Shown here: positions 1-8,024 of the stretch, piece by piece
How the letters are laid out: every line of letters begins with the position of its first letter
Position numbering within the stretch: position 1 is the first letter of the stretch
Assembly (NCBI GenBank): GCA_020444165.1
Contig: JAHLLK010000062.1
Coordinates: 1-37,413, forward strand
Direction: 5' to 3'
Length of the DNA: 37,413 nucleotides
DNA from: Deltaproteobacteria bacterium
GTDB taxonomy: Bacteria > Desulfobacterota > Desulfarculia > Desulfarculales > Desulfarculaceae
Translations under genes and position numbers: made by a program
Notes under the pieces: model-generated
The model's input: only the letters and a program-made list of their open reading frames with translations
The model's database searches: none
What the model was told of the DNA's origin: nothing

Positions 1-1
1 C

Positions 2-307
2 GGCGGCGCCTGGGCCATGCCCTACACCAACGAGCGCCTCTACTACGGCCGCAAAAAGGCCGAGCAGATCCGCGAGACCGGGGCCGAGATCGTCATCGCT
101 CCCTGCCACAACTGCCGCGACCAGATCATGAAGGCCCTGACCCCGGAATTCGAACTGCCGGTGGAGACCTTCTATCTGTGGGAGCTCTTGTCCGAGGCCA
201 TCATCATCGAGCCTTGGAGTGACGAAGAGATCGAGAAGTCCCGCGCCGCCGGGGCTGCCCAGTGGGAAGAGCTGGGAGTCGATCTGGAAGAAGAGGATAT
301 GGAGTAG
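2..307 (+). CDS. HdrD/TmcB-like (Fe-S)-binding protein, CCG domain, 3' end only
   Basis: This is the C-terminal part of a larger protein whose 5' end lies left of the window; the reading frame is open from base 2 and stops at 305-307. The visible segment begins GGAWAMPYTNERLYYGRKKA and contains PCHNC about 30 residues later. This is the second half of the cysteine-rich CCG domain found in HdrB/HdrD, DsrK, GlpC and the TmcB/HmcF subunits of sulfate-reducer transmembrane complexes. Such subunits sit on the cytoplasmic face and bind a special [4Fe-4S] cluster involved in thiol/disulfide or quinol-linked electron transfer. The tail after the domain is acidic. I infer a TmcB- or HdrD-like subunit; which complex it belongs to cannot be decided from the fragment. 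A strong terminator follows, so this is probably the last gene of its operon. Confidence 0.7.
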   Translation, partial: GGAWAMPYTNERLYYGRKKAEQIRETGAEIVIAPCHNCRDQIMKALTPEFELPVETFYLWELLSEAIIIEPWSDEEIEKSRAAGAAQWEELGVDLEEEDME

Positions 308-339
308 CCTCCGGTCTTCTCCAACCTTCGGTTTGACCC

Positions 340-372
340 GCAGGGCCGCCCATGGGGCGGCCCTGCTCTTTT
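340..372 (+). terminator. Rho-independent terminator after the CCG-domain gene
   Basis: A perfect 12-bp stem GCAGGGCCGCCC / GGGCGGCCCTGC (340-351 and 355-366) with a 3-nt loop is followed by TCTTTT. It lies 33 nt after the stop codon of the left-edge gene and would end its transcription. Confidence 0.85.
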
Positions 373-434
373 CTCGCCGGGTCGCTGAAAACGGGGCAGG
401 ACGTCTCTGGGCAGCAGGGCCGCGGTTTTTCGTT

Positions 435-440
435 TATAAT
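435..440 (+). promoter_or_regulatory. Possible -10 box for the gene at 501
   Basis: A perfect TATAAT sits in a T-rich patch of otherwise very GC-rich DNA, 61 nt upstream of the TTG start at 501 and downstream of the preceding terminator. I could not find a convincing -35 box at 16-18 nt, so this is a weak promoter call based on the -10 hexamer and its position. Confidence 0.3.
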
Positions 441-500
441 TGCCCAGACCCTGGCCCTGGGGGGGAGCCCCGCGGCCGGCCGCGACACCGGAGGTAAGTT

Positions 501-1043
501 TTGGCGGACATCAAATCCAGTCTGGAAATCGCCCTGGAGCGGGCCGCCGCTCTGGAGGCCTCCTCGTCCCAGGATGAGGAGCGTGAGGCCCGGGAGCGGG
601 GAGAAGCCTGGACCCGGGCCTTTTTGAACGGCGACATCGCGCCGGAGGAGTACAGCCAGCGCTGGGCCAGCCTGAGCCCGGCGGGCCGGCCCGCCGCCCT
701 GGGCGTGGCCTTGGAGAGCCTGGCCCAGGCCTTGGGCCAGGGCTCGCCCCAGGCCCTGGCCGGCCTCCGGGTGTTGACCCAGGGCAAGCCCGCCGCCGAG
801 CCGCTGCTCAAATCCTTGGAGGAAGTGCTGGCCAGCCTGGAGCAGGAAGTGCTCCGGCTGGAAGCGGTGTTGAGCCAGCGCGCCTTGGAGGAGCTGGCCG
901 AGCTGGGCATCCGGGGCGACGCGGTGCGGCCCAATGCCCTGGCCCATCCCGATTTCCCGGCCCTGTGGCGGGAGGGTTCCCGGGAAGCCTACAACCGCCT
1001 GTCCGCGCTCACCGACAAACTGGGAGAGCTTCTCCTGGGCTGA
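501..1043 (+). CDS. Uncharacterised soluble coiled-coil protein (180 aa)
   Basis: I do not recognise this protein. The start is TTG at 501, chosen because GAGGTA (491-496) is spaced correctly and no ATG fits. The 180-residue product has no signal peptide, membrane segment or cysteine cluster. It is rich in Ala, Leu, Glu and Arg. Two stretches, about residues 8-40 and 100-135 (LLKSLEEVLASLEQEVLRLE), have the heptad-like spacing of coiled coils. The C-terminus (HPDFPALWREGSREAYNRLS) looks structured and may be the conserved part. It lies between a terminator and the glycosyltransferase-like pair, and 127 nt separate it from the next gene, so it may be monocistronic. Function unknown; that it is a real gene is supported by its RBS and its codon use resembling the neighbours. 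Confidence 0.6.
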   Translation: MADIKSSLEIALERAAALEASSSQDEEREARERGEAWTRAFLNGDIAPEEYSQRWASLSPAGRPAALGVALESLAQALGQGSPQALAGLRVLTQGKPAAEPLLKSLEEVLASLEQEVLRLEAVLSQRALEELAELGIRGDAVRPNALAHPDFPALWREGSREAYNRLSALTDKLGELLLG

Positions 1044-1170
1044 GACCTCGGCCGGGCCGCGGGAGTAAATGCCGGTCTCCCGCGGCTGCCCGCGTTCGGG
1101 GGCCCGCCCCAGGGTCGGCCCCGCGGAGCGGACCACCCCGGCCCCTGATGCCGCTCCCCAAGGTAAGGGC

Positions 1171-2859
1171 ATGCCTCGTAAAGCCATTTCGTCAGCGCCG
1201 GCCCGTTGGTTGGCCCTTCTCTTGCTGCCCGCCCTGTTTTGGGCCGGGGGAGCGGTGTTTCTGCACGGCCGCGGGCCGGGTTACCTGCCCTTCAACCAGG
1301 ACCCCGAGTATCCCTATCTTTTCGCCAGCCTGAATCTGGTGCACAGCTTCACCATCGACAAGCTGTTGCACCACCCCGGCATCACCACCATGGCCCACGA
1401 CGGACTGGTCATGGCCGTGCAGAATGCCCTGGCTGGCGGCGGCCCCCTGGTGGACGAGGTGCTCCGCCACCCCGAAGATTTCATGAGCGCCGTGCGCGCG
1501 GTGCAGTTGGCGGAGTACGCCCTGGTCCTTTGGCTCGCGGGTGTGCTTCTGCTGGCGGTCACCGGCCGCTGGCTGCCGGCCTTGGCCGTCCAGCTCACCC
1601 CCCTGGTGTCCCTGGCCTTTTTGCTGAACCACACCTTCGTGGTGCGCCCCGAGGCCCAGCTCCTCCTCTTGGGCCCGCTGTTGGGAGTGGCGCTGGCGGC
1701 CCATCTGGCCGGGCGGCCGGCCTCGGGGGAGCCTTGGGGGTTCACCGCCCTTTTGGCCCTGGTCTACGCCCTGTTCGTGGCCACCAAGATCACCAGCTTG
1801 CCCTTGTTGGTCATCCCCCTGGCGCTTCTGCCCTCCTGGCGCACCCGGCTGGGCTTCGCCGCCCTATGGCTGGGGCTCACCGCCTTGTTCCTCGCGCCCC
1901 TGTGGCCCCATTGGGACTTCTTCAGCGGCTGGTTCCTGCAGCTCATCCACAACTCGGGCAAGTACGGCACCAACCAGTCTTTTATGGACTGGGGCCTGTT
2001 CTTAGGCAACCTGGTCACCCTGGTGTCGCTCACGCCCTTTTACTGCCTCCTGGTCAGCCTCACCGGCCTGGCCGGCCTCTCGGCCTGGCTGGCCCGGAAG
2101 GGGGATCCCCGCCTGGCCAAATGCCTGGTGAGCGTGGCCGCGGCCCAGGCCTTGGGGCTGGTCATGGTGGCCCGCAGCTTTCCGGCGGGGCGTTATCTCA
2201 TCCCCACCCTGGCCCTGGGCGGCCTCAACCTGGTGCTCCTGATCTGGTGGGCAGAACGCTTTGTCTCCCGCCGCGGCCTCCGCGGGGCCCTGGCCGGGGT
2301 CCTGGCCGCAGCCATGCTGGCCGGGGCGGGCTGGGACTTGCGCCTGGGCCTGAACAAGCTGGCCGAGCGGCGGACCGAAACCGTGGCCCGGGAGGCTTTC
2401 GCGGCCCAGGTGCGGCCCCTGATCCTGCCCTCCTCCACCGCGTTCTCCAAGTACGTCACCTCCCAGGAGGCGGCCCTGGGCTACGGCCTGGTCTACAACT
2501 ACAGCCTGCAGCCGGACTTCTGCCGGGTCTGGCCGGAGATCAAGTACTTCTATTCGCCCTATTCCCAGAAAACCGACCTGTTGTGCGCCTCTCCGGCCCC
2601 GGTCTCCTGGTGGCCCCGCCAGGTGGCGGCCCAGGATCCGGGGGTGCTGTTCTGGGTGCCCACCCGCTTTTTGCCCCCGGGTCTCCGCCTGGAGCTTTTG
2701 GCCGAGCTGCCGGTGCCCTCGGAGCTGGGCGAAGGGCTTTTCCGGGTGGCGGGACTTTTGGACGATCCCCAGGCCCCGGCCCAGGTGGTCAACCGCGCCA
2801 ACGGCGGCCGAGCCGCCCCGTCCACCGGCCCGCGCCCGGAAGGCGAATCCGGCGACTGA
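1171..2859 (+). CDS. Polytopic membrane protein, GT-C glycosyltransferase-like (paralog 1)
   Basis: A 562-residue integral membrane protein. ATG 1171 is preferred over upstream in-frame codons because AAGGTAAGGG precedes it directly and the length then matches the tandem paralog. An N-terminal hydrophobic helix (about residues 13-30) is followed by a loop with the conserved segment NQDPEYPYLFASLNLV, then about ten hydrophobic segments to about residue 430, and a soluble C-terminal domain. An acidic D-x-E motif in the first extracytoplasmic loop, followed by many helices, is the layout of GT-C glycosyltransferases (PMT, ArnT and EptA-like families) that use polyprenyl-phosphate sugars; here DPE would be the acidic motif. 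That assignment is inference. The gene shares its whole length with the next gene, and their last 35 codons are almost identical in DNA. Confidence 0.72.
   Translation: MPRKAISSAPARWLALLLLPALFWAGGAVFLHGRGPGYLPFNQDPEYPYLFASLNLVHSFTIDKLLHHPGITTMAHDGLVMAVQNALAGGGPLVDEVLRHPEDFMSAVRAVQLAEYALVLWLAGVLLLAVTGRWLPALAVQLTPLVSLAFLLNHTFVVRPEAQLLLLGPLLGVALAAHLAGRPASGEPWGFTALLALVYALFVATKITSLPLLVIPLALLPSWRTRLGFAALWLGLTALFLAPLWPHWDFFSGWFLQLIHNSGKYGTNQSFMDWGLFLGNLVTLVSLTPFYCLLVSLTGLAGLSAWLARKGDPRLAKCLVSVAAAQALGLVMVARSFPAGRYLIPTLALGGLNLVLLIWWAERFVSRRGLRGALAGVLAAAMLAGAGWDLRLGLNKLAERRTETVAREAFAAQVRPLILPSSTAFSKYVTSQEAALGYGLVYNYSLQPDFCRVWPEIKYFYSPYSQKTDLLCASPAPVSWWPRQVAAQDPGVLFWVPTRFLPPGLRLELLAELPVPSELGEGLFRVAGLLDDPQAPAQVVNRANGGRAAPSTGPRPEGESGD
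2755..2859 (+). repeat. 105-bp direct repeat, copy 1 (3' end of paralog 1)
   Basis: The last 105 bp of this gene, from CTTTTGGACGATCCCCAGGC to the TGA, are identical to 4531-4635 except for one base (A at 2824, G at 4600; Thr versus Ala). The match starts and stops abruptly: bases before 2755 and after the stop codon differ. The rest of the two genes is much more diverged. Confidence 0.95.
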
Positions 2860-2940
2860 GGATAATTTCTGGCTCGGGGTCCGCCAGCGGCTATCCTGGC
2901 TGGAGTGCTAAGGGTGGTCCCCAAAGAAGGAGTCCGCTTG

Positions 2941-4635
2941 GTGCCGTCAAATGCCACGCAAAGGGGACAGGGTTTCCCGCCGACCTTCCGGCGTCTGCTC
3001 TGGTTGCTCATCCTCCCGGCCCTGTTGTGCGGGGCAGGGGTTTGGCCTTTGGAAGGCATTGGCCCCGGCTACCTACAGGGGAATCAGGACCCCGAATACC
3101 CCTACCTTTTTGGGGCCCTGAACATGGTGGAGCATTTCAGGGTTGACGGCCTGATCCACCATCCCGGGGTGACCACCACCTTGCACGATGGCTTGGCCGC
3201 GGCGGCCTGGCACACCCTTGCCGGGCAGGCCGACCTGGCCACGGACCTGCTGCAAAACTCCGAAAGATACCTGCTCTTTCTGCGTTGGTTGCATCTGGCG
3301 GAATATGCGCTGCTGCTTTTCGCGGCAGGAGCCTGGGTTCTCTGGGCCACCGGCCGCCTGAGCCTGGCCCTCTTGCTGCAAATGGGCCCTCTGGTGTCCT
3401 TGATCACCCTGTGGCAGGACAGCTTCCGAGTGCGCCCCGAGGCTCAGTTGCTGCTTCTGGCGCCGCTCTTGGGCGCCTACTTGGCCGGCTACCTTCTGCG
3501 GCCCCCCGAAGAAGCGAAAGGCTGGCGACCCGCGGCGGCTTTGGCTCTCCTGGCCTCCATGTTGGTGGCCACCAAAATCACCAGCCTGCCCCTGTTGCTG
3601 ATACCGATCATGGTTTTGATCACCTGGCGGCAACGCTTGGTGTTCTGCGGCCTTTTCGCTGGGTTTTCCGCCCTTTGGCTGGCCCCTTTCTGGTCCCGCA
3701 TGGTTTTTTTCCTGCGCTGGTCCTTTAAGCTGGCCGGCCATGCCGGCAAGTACGGCAGCGACCCTTCCGTCTTCAATGGAGACATCTTCTTCAGCAATTT
3801 GAGCGCGCTGGCCTCGTCCTGCTCCTTTTATTTCCTCTTGGTGGGGCTGACCGCCTTGGCCGGAATCCTGGCGGCGGCCTCCAACCGGGAAGACCGGCGG
3901 CTCACCCGTGCCCTTCTGGCGGTGTCCGCGGCCCAAATCCTGGCGATTTTCCTGGTGGCGCGCAGCTCCCCCCTGGCCAGGTATCTGGTCCCAACCCTGT
4001 CCCTCTGCGGCCTCAACCTCATTTTGCTGTGGTTGTGGAGTGAACGGACGCAGCCCAGCCGGGCCCGGCGTCTGGCCATGGTGGCGGGAGTCTGCGTACT
4101 GTGGGTGGGGCAGATCGTCCACGACGGCGGCGAGAGCCGCCGCTGGATGGCGGAGAAGCAAGCCTTGGCCCGGGAGCATTTGACGTTCGAGGCCGCCATC
4201 GCCCCCCGGGTCCGGGCCACGCCGACCATCCATGCGCAATACTCGTCTTCCCCCGCGGCGGCCACCTGCTTTGGGCTGGCCTACAATCCCCGGCTGCACC
4301 AGGAATTCCTGCGGGTTTACCCCCAGCCCCTGTTCTACTACTCCCCCTTCGACCGACCGCCGATCATGGTGACCACCGAGAAAAAACGGCAGACCTTGCG
4401 CGACTTCGCCGCCGGCCGTCTCGGCTGGCAGATACACCTCCCCCTGCGCTTTCTGCCCAAGGGTTTACTTCTGACCGCGTTGGCCGAGTCCGGTGGCGCG
4501 GAGCCGGAAGGCCTCTACCGGATCGACAGCCTTTTGGACGATCCCCAGGCCCCGGCCCAGGTGGTCAACCGCGCCAACGGCGGCCGAGCCGCCCCGTCCG
4601 CCGGCCCGCGCCCGGAAGGCGAATCCGGCGACTGA
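2941..4635 (+). CDS. Polytopic membrane protein, GT-C glycosyltransferase-like (paralog 2)
   Basis: A 564-residue paralog of the preceding gene. An upstream in-frame GTG at 2905 exists, but GTG 2941 has AGAAGGAG (2925-2932) at 8-nt spacing and gives a length two residues from paralog 1, so I use 2941. The architecture is the same: an N-terminal helix, the loop motif NQDPEYPYLFGALNMV with the same D-x-E, HHPGVTTTLHDG, the RVRPEAQLLLL and VATKITSLPLL helices, a GKYGS loop, and a soluble C-terminal domain ending in RANGGRAAPSAGPRPEGESG. It probably transfers a sugar from a lipid carrier to an extracytoplasmic acceptor (inference). The tandem arrangement and the shared tail point to a local duplication followed by recent exchange. 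A terminator follows. Confidence 0.72.
   Translation: MPSNATQRGQGFPPTFRRLLWLLILPALLCGAGVWPLEGIGPGYLQGNQDPEYPYLFGALNMVEHFRVDGLIHHPGVTTTLHDGLAAAAWHTLAGQADLATDLLQNSERYLLFLRWLHLAEYALLLFAAGAWVLWATGRLSLALLLQMGPLVSLITLWQDSFRVRPEAQLLLLAPLLGAYLAGYLLRPPEEAKGWRPAAALALLASMLVATKITSLPLLLIPIMVLITWRQRLVFCGLFAGFSALWLAPFWSRMVFFLRWSFKLAGHAGKYGSDPSVFNGDIFFSNLSALASSCSFYFLLVGLTALAGILAAASNREDRRLTRALLAVSAAQILAIFLVARSSPLARYLVPTLSLCGLNLILLWLWSERTQPSRARRLAMVAGVCVLWVGQIVHDGGESRRWMAEKQALAREHLTFEAAIAPRVRATPTIHAQYSSSPAAATCFGLAYNPRLHQEFLRVYPQPLFYYSPFDRPPIMVTTEKKRQTLRDFAAGRLGWQIHLPLRFLPKGLLLTALAESGGAEPEGLYRIDSLLDDPQAPAQVVNRANGGRAAPSAGPRPEGESGD
4531..4635 (+). repeat. 105-bp direct repeat, copy 2 (3' end of paralog 2)
   Basis: Second copy of the 105-bp tail described at 2755-2859, with one mismatch (G at 4600). 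Flanks differ on both sides, so the homogenised block coincides with the last 34 codons plus the stop. Confidence 0.95.
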
Positions 4636-4659
4636 CCAGGCAGGAAGCCGCACAGGAAA

Positions 4660-4696
4660 GGCGGCGCCCCCGCGCGGGGCTGCCGCCTCTGCTTTT
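4660..4696 (+). terminator. Terminator between convergent genes
   Basis: The stem GGCGGCGCCCC (4660-4670) pairs with GGGGC-T-GCCGCC (4676-4687), with one bulged T and a 5-nt loop, and is followed by TCTGCTTTT. It ends the glycosyltransferase-like operon just before the convergent ligase gene. Confidence 0.6.
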
Positions 4697-4730
4697 GCGC
4701 CAAGGCGAGCCGTGGACTCAGACGCCGACC

Positions 4731-6338
4731 CTATCCCAACTGGGGCTGCGCTTCCGCCCGGCGCAGTTGGAAACGCTGGATCTTGCCGGTGGCGGTCTTG
4801 GGCAGCTCCGGCACGAAGTTGATCCAGCGGGGGTATTTGTAGGGCGCCAGCCCGCCCTTGCACAGCTTCAGAAGGTCGTCCCGCAGGTTCTCGCAAGCCT
4901 CCTGGGCGTTTTTCAGCACGATGTAGGCCGCGGGCTTGACCAGGCCGTTCTCGTCGTTCTGTCCCACCACCGCGGCCTCCAGCACCTGGGGGTGCTCGAT
5001 GATCTTGGCCTCGATCTCAAAGGGCGAGCACCAGATGCCCCCCACCTTGAGCATGTCGTCGTTGCGCCCGCAGTAGTAGTAGAAATCCCCGGCGTCCTTG
5101 TAGTAGGTGTCGCCGGTGTCCAGCCAACCCTCAGCCAGCATGGTGCCGGCGGTCTTGGCGGGGTTGTTCCAATAATACTTGGCCGTGGAGCCGCCGCGGA
5201 TCAACAACCGCCCCGCCTCGCCCACCGGCAGTTCCGAGCCCTCGCGGTCCACGATGCGGGCCTCGTACCCCTCCACCAGCTTGCCGCTGGAGCCGGGCAT
5301 CACATCTCCCGGGCGGTTGCAGATGAAGATGTGCAACACCTCGGTGGAACCGATGCCGTCCAGGATGTCCCGGCCGGTGTGCTCCCGCCAGCGCCGCAGG
5401 ATGTCGGCCGGCAGGGCCTCGCCGGCCGAGACGCAGGCCCGCACCGCGGAGGTGTCGCGGGGGGCTTTTTCCAGGGCGGCCAGTTGGGCGGCATAGAGGG
5501 TGGGCACCCCGAAGTACAGGGTGGGGCGGAGTTTTTCGATCACCGCGAAAGTGGAGTCCGGGGTGGGCCGCGCGGCCGAGAGCACCGCGGTGCCGCCGCA
5601 CCACAGGGGGAAGTACATGCCGTTGCCCAGGCCGTAGGCAAAGAACAGCTTGGCCGCGGAGAAGAACACATCGTCCGGCCCCACGCCCAACACCCCCTGG
5701 GCGAAGTAGTGGCTGGTGAACACCATGTCCTGGTGGCAGTGCACGGTCCCCTTGGGCGCGCCGGTGGAGCCCGAGGAGTAGAGCCAGAAGCACTCGTCCG
5801 TGGCCTTGGTGGGGTGGAGGTCCAGCTCGTCGCTGGCCTCGGCCATGAGGGTGGCGAAATCCCGCCCCTGGCCTTGGGTGCGGATGGCAAAGCGCGGGCC
5901 CTGGGTGGCCTGGGCCAGGGCCGTTTCCACCTCGCCGGCGTACTCGGGCGAGTACACCACCGCGCCGCAGCCCGAGTCCTCCAGCATGAACTTGTAGTCC
6001 TTGGCCCGCAGGATGGTGTTGATGGGCACCGGCACCAGCCCGGCCTTCACCGCCCCCCAGAAAACATAAAAGAACTCCGGAGAGTCCTTGATCATCAGCA
6101 GCACCCGGTCGCCCGGGGTCAAGCCCAAGCCCAGGAGAGCTTGCCCGGCCCGGTTCACCCGCCCCGCCAGCTCCGCGTAGGTTACGTTCTCTCCCTCGTC
6201 GGTGCGTATGGCCGCTTTGCCGCCGCGGCCTTCCCCCAAGTGGCGGTCTATGAAATGACCGGCCACGTTGAAACAGGGTGCAAAAACCAAGCGGCTGGTG
6301 GAGCCAACCGAATCAACTGTGAAGGTGTGGTTTTGCAT
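4731..6338 (-). CDS. Benzoate-CoA ligase family protein (AMP-forming)
   Basis: A 535-residue class I adenylate-forming enzyme. It would activate benzoate or a substituted benzoate with ATP and CoA to the aryl-CoA thioester, the entry step of anaerobic aromatic degradation. ATG 6338 is chosen for its GGGAGGGAGAG Shine-Dalgarno; 33 upstream in-frame codons lack a site. Visible motifs: the P-loop YSSGSTGAPKGTVH, GIGSTEVLHIFICN (A5), the DTGDTYYKDAGDFYYYCGRN hinge region (A7-A8), and the catalytic lysine in PKTATGKIQRF near the C-terminus. The HxFxCN-type segment after GSTE and the overall size fit the benzoate/hydroxybenzoate-CoA ligase branch rather than acetyl- or long-chain ligases. Exact substrate is inference. 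A sigma-54 promoter and upstream dyad precede it, next to an NtrC-type regulator gene. Confidence 0.85.
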   Translation of the reverse strand: MQNHTFTVDSVGSTSRLVFAPCFNVAGHFIDRHLGEGRGGKAAIRTDEGENVTYAELAGRVNRAGQALLGLGLTPGDRVLLMIKDSPEFFYVFWGAVKAGLVPVPINTILRAKDYKFMLEDSGCGAVVYSPEYAGEVETALAQATQGPRFAIRTQGQGRDFATLMAEASDELDLHPTKATDECFWLYSSGSTGAPKGTVHCHQDMVFTSHYFAQGVLGVGPDDVFFSAAKLFFAYGLGNGMYFPLWCGGTAVLSAARPTPDSTFAVIEKLRPTLYFGVPTLYAAQLAALEKAPRDTSAVRACVSAGEALPADILRRWREHTGRDILDGIGSTEVLHIFICNRPGDVMPGSSGKLVEGYEARIVDREGSELPVGEAGRLLIRGGSTAKYYWNNPAKTAGTMLAEGWLDTGDTYYKDAGDFYYYCGRNDDMLKVGGIWCSPFEIEAKIIEHPQVLEAAVVGQNDENGLVKPAAYIVLKNAQEACENLRDDLLKLCKGGLAPYKYPRWINFVPELPKTATGKIQRFQLRRAEAQPQLG

Positions 6339-6420
6339 GGCATCTCTCCCTCCCGGCCCGGAGGCCGGCTGCCTTGGCGTTTGGCGGGCCATCTTCGCGG
6401 GCCCCAATGGTGGGAGAGAA

Positions 6421-6436
6421 AGCAAGGGCCATGCCA
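6421..6436 (-). promoter_or_regulatory. Sigma-54 (-24/-12) promoter of the benzoate-CoA ligase gene
   Basis: On the minus strand the sequence reads TGGCATGGCCCTTGCT, matching the sigma-54 consensus TGGCAYR-N4-TTGCW at every conserved position, with GG and GC at the obligatory spacing. Transcription would start near 6410, leaving about a 70-nt leader before ATG 6338. The neighbouring regulator carries the GAFTGA motif needed to activate sigma-54. Confidence 0.85.
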
Positions 6437-6519
6437 CCCGGGGTGCTGCCGGGTTAGCCCTTGATTTAACGTTACTTATGCCATGGGAATCGGTTGCGTT
6501 GCCGCAGGAGGGAGCGAAA

Positions 6520-6538
6520 CTGTAAAGCTATTTTACAG
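6520..6538. promoter_or_regulatory. Probable activator-binding dyad (UAS) for the NtrC-type regulator
   Basis: A perfect inverted repeat CTGTAAA-GCTAT-TTTACAG, centred at 6529, lies about 120 bp upstream of the predicted start of transcription of the ligase gene. That is the usual distance for an upstream activator sequence bound by a sigma-54 activator dimer. A further TTTTACA half-site occurs at 6565-6571. That it binds the neighbouring regulator is inference. Confidence 0.6.
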
Positions 6539-6659
6539 CTGTGCCCGCCGAGGCTTGCCAATTTTTTTACAATATTGGCCCTCCCGGCCGGGGCGCCCCG
6601 GCTCAGGTTTGTGGCCATGTGCGCGGCCCTCCCGCGCCGGCTCTCGCCGCCGCACCGGC

Positions 6660-8024
6660 TCAGGTGGGGGACTTCACCAACAGGCCGTGGCGCAGCATGC
6701 GTTTGTGCAGGGTGGGCCGCGAGATGCCGAGCGCCCGGGCGGTGGCCGAGTAGTTCCACCCGGTGGCGGTGAGGGCGGCCAGGATGCGGTCCCGCTCCGC
6801 GGCCGCGGCCGGCGGCGGCGCGGCCGGGGCCGGGCTGGGCGGCGGCTGGCTGGCCAGGGCCGCCTGCACCACTTCCGTCAGCAGCACGGCGCCCCGGGCC
6901 TCCAACAGGGCCTTGGTCAACACGTTCCTGAGTTCCCGCACGTTGCCCGGCCAGTCATGGGCCAACAGCACGGCCAGGGCCCCCTTTTCCACCCGGGTCA
7001 CCCGGGTGCCCAGTTCGGGGTTCAAGCGCGAGATGAAATACTCCACCATCTCCAGGATGTCTTCCTTGCGCTCCCGCAGGGGCGGCACCCGGATGCTGAT
7101 GACTTTGAGCCGGTAGAGGAGGTCCTGGCGGAAGCGCCCCCGGCGCACCAGCTCGCCGCAGTCGTGGTTGGTGGCGGCGATGATGCGGGCGGCCGAACGC
7201 AGCACCTGGGTGCCGCCCACCCGGGTGAACTCCCGGTATTCCAGGAAGCGCAGGAGCTTGGCTTGCAAGGTCAGGGGCAGGTCGCCGATTTCGTCGAAGA
7301 AGATGGCGCCCTCCCCGGCCAGCTCCAGGCGGCCGGGCTTGGCTTCCAGAGCCCCGGTAAAAGCCCCGCGTTCGTGGCCGAACAGCTCGGACTCCAGGAG
7401 GTTCTCCACCAGGGTGGTGCAGTCCACGGTCACGAAAGGCTCTCCGCCCAACAGCGAGGACTGGTGAATCACCTGGGCGATCAGCTCCTTGCCGGTGCCG
7501 GTCTCGCCCTCGATGAGCACCGTGGCCCGGTTGCGGGCCAACAGCCCCACGGTCTTGAAGATGCCGCGCATCACCGTGGTGCGGCCCACCAGGCGCTGGG
7601 AAGGCGGGAACTCCCCCAGGGGGTGGGACAGGGCCCGGGAGCCGTGCAGGGCCTCGTTCATGCGCATGGCCCGGCTCACCGTCTGCTCCAGCTCGTCCAC
7701 GTCCAGGGGCTTGTTGAGATAATCGAAAGCGCCGCCGCGCATGGCCGCGATGGTGGAGTCGATGTCGTGGAAGGCGGTGATGATGATCACGTTGGCCAGG
7801 GGGTCCTCGGCCATGATCGTGGCCAACACCTCCAGGCCCGACATGTCCGGCAGGCGGACATCCAGGATCACCACCTGGGGTCGCTGGCGCTGCCACAAGG
7901 CCAAGCCCTCGGCGCCATTGGCGGCCGTGCGCACGGCATAGCCCTTTTCCCGCAGGAACATGTCCAGGGACTCCCGGATGGAGGCCTCGTCATCCACCAC
8001 CAAAATGGACTTCAGGGCAGGCAT
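6660..8024 (-). CDS. Sigma-54-dependent response regulator, NtrC/AtoC family
   Basis: A full-length 454-residue NtrC-type regulator. The receiver domain (1-120) has the acidic pair D11-D12, phosphoacceptor D55 (VVILDVRLPD), T83 and K105. The AAA+ domain has Walker A GETGTGKE (173-180), GAFTGA (220-225), Walker B IFFDE (241-245) and the RFRQDLLYRL sensor region. After a Pro/Ala linker, a Fis-type helix-turn-helix (about 412-446, NYSATARALGISRPTLHKRM) binds DNA. Its ATG at 8024 lies 13 nt inside the kinase gene, so the two are translationally coupled and almost certainly form a cognate pair. The divergent-free arrangement places the ligase directly downstream with its own sigma-54 promoter, which makes the ligase the most likely target. 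Confidence 0.93.
   Translation of the reverse strand: MPALKSILVVDDEASIRESLDMFLREKGYAVRTAANGAEGLALWQRQRPQVVILDVRLPDMSGLEVLATIMAEDPLANVIIITAFHDIDSTIAAMRGGAFDYLNKPLDVDELEQTVSRAMRMNEALHGSRALSHPLGEFPPSQRLVGRTTVMRGIFKTVGLLARNRATVLIEGETGTGKELIAQVIHQSSLLGGEPFVTVDCTTLVENLLESELFGHERGAFTGALEAKPGRLELAGEGAIFFDEIGDLPLTLQAKLLRFLEYREFTRVGGTQVLRSAARIIAATNHDCGELVRRGRFRQDLLYRLKVISIRVPPLRERKEDILEMVEYFISRLNPELGTRVTRVEKGALAVLLAHDWPGNVRELRNVLTKALLEARGAVLLTEVVQAALASQPPPSPAPAAPPPAAAAERDRILAALTATGWNYSATARALGISRPTLHKRMLRHGLLVKSPT

Noticed and set aside
4101..6464. Long plus-strand open frame opposite the ligase gene
   Set aside because: It is a shadow caused by high GC at third positions; the minus-strand ligase has full family motifs and an RBS, and the plus frame encodes only Gly/Ala/Arg/His-rich sequence.
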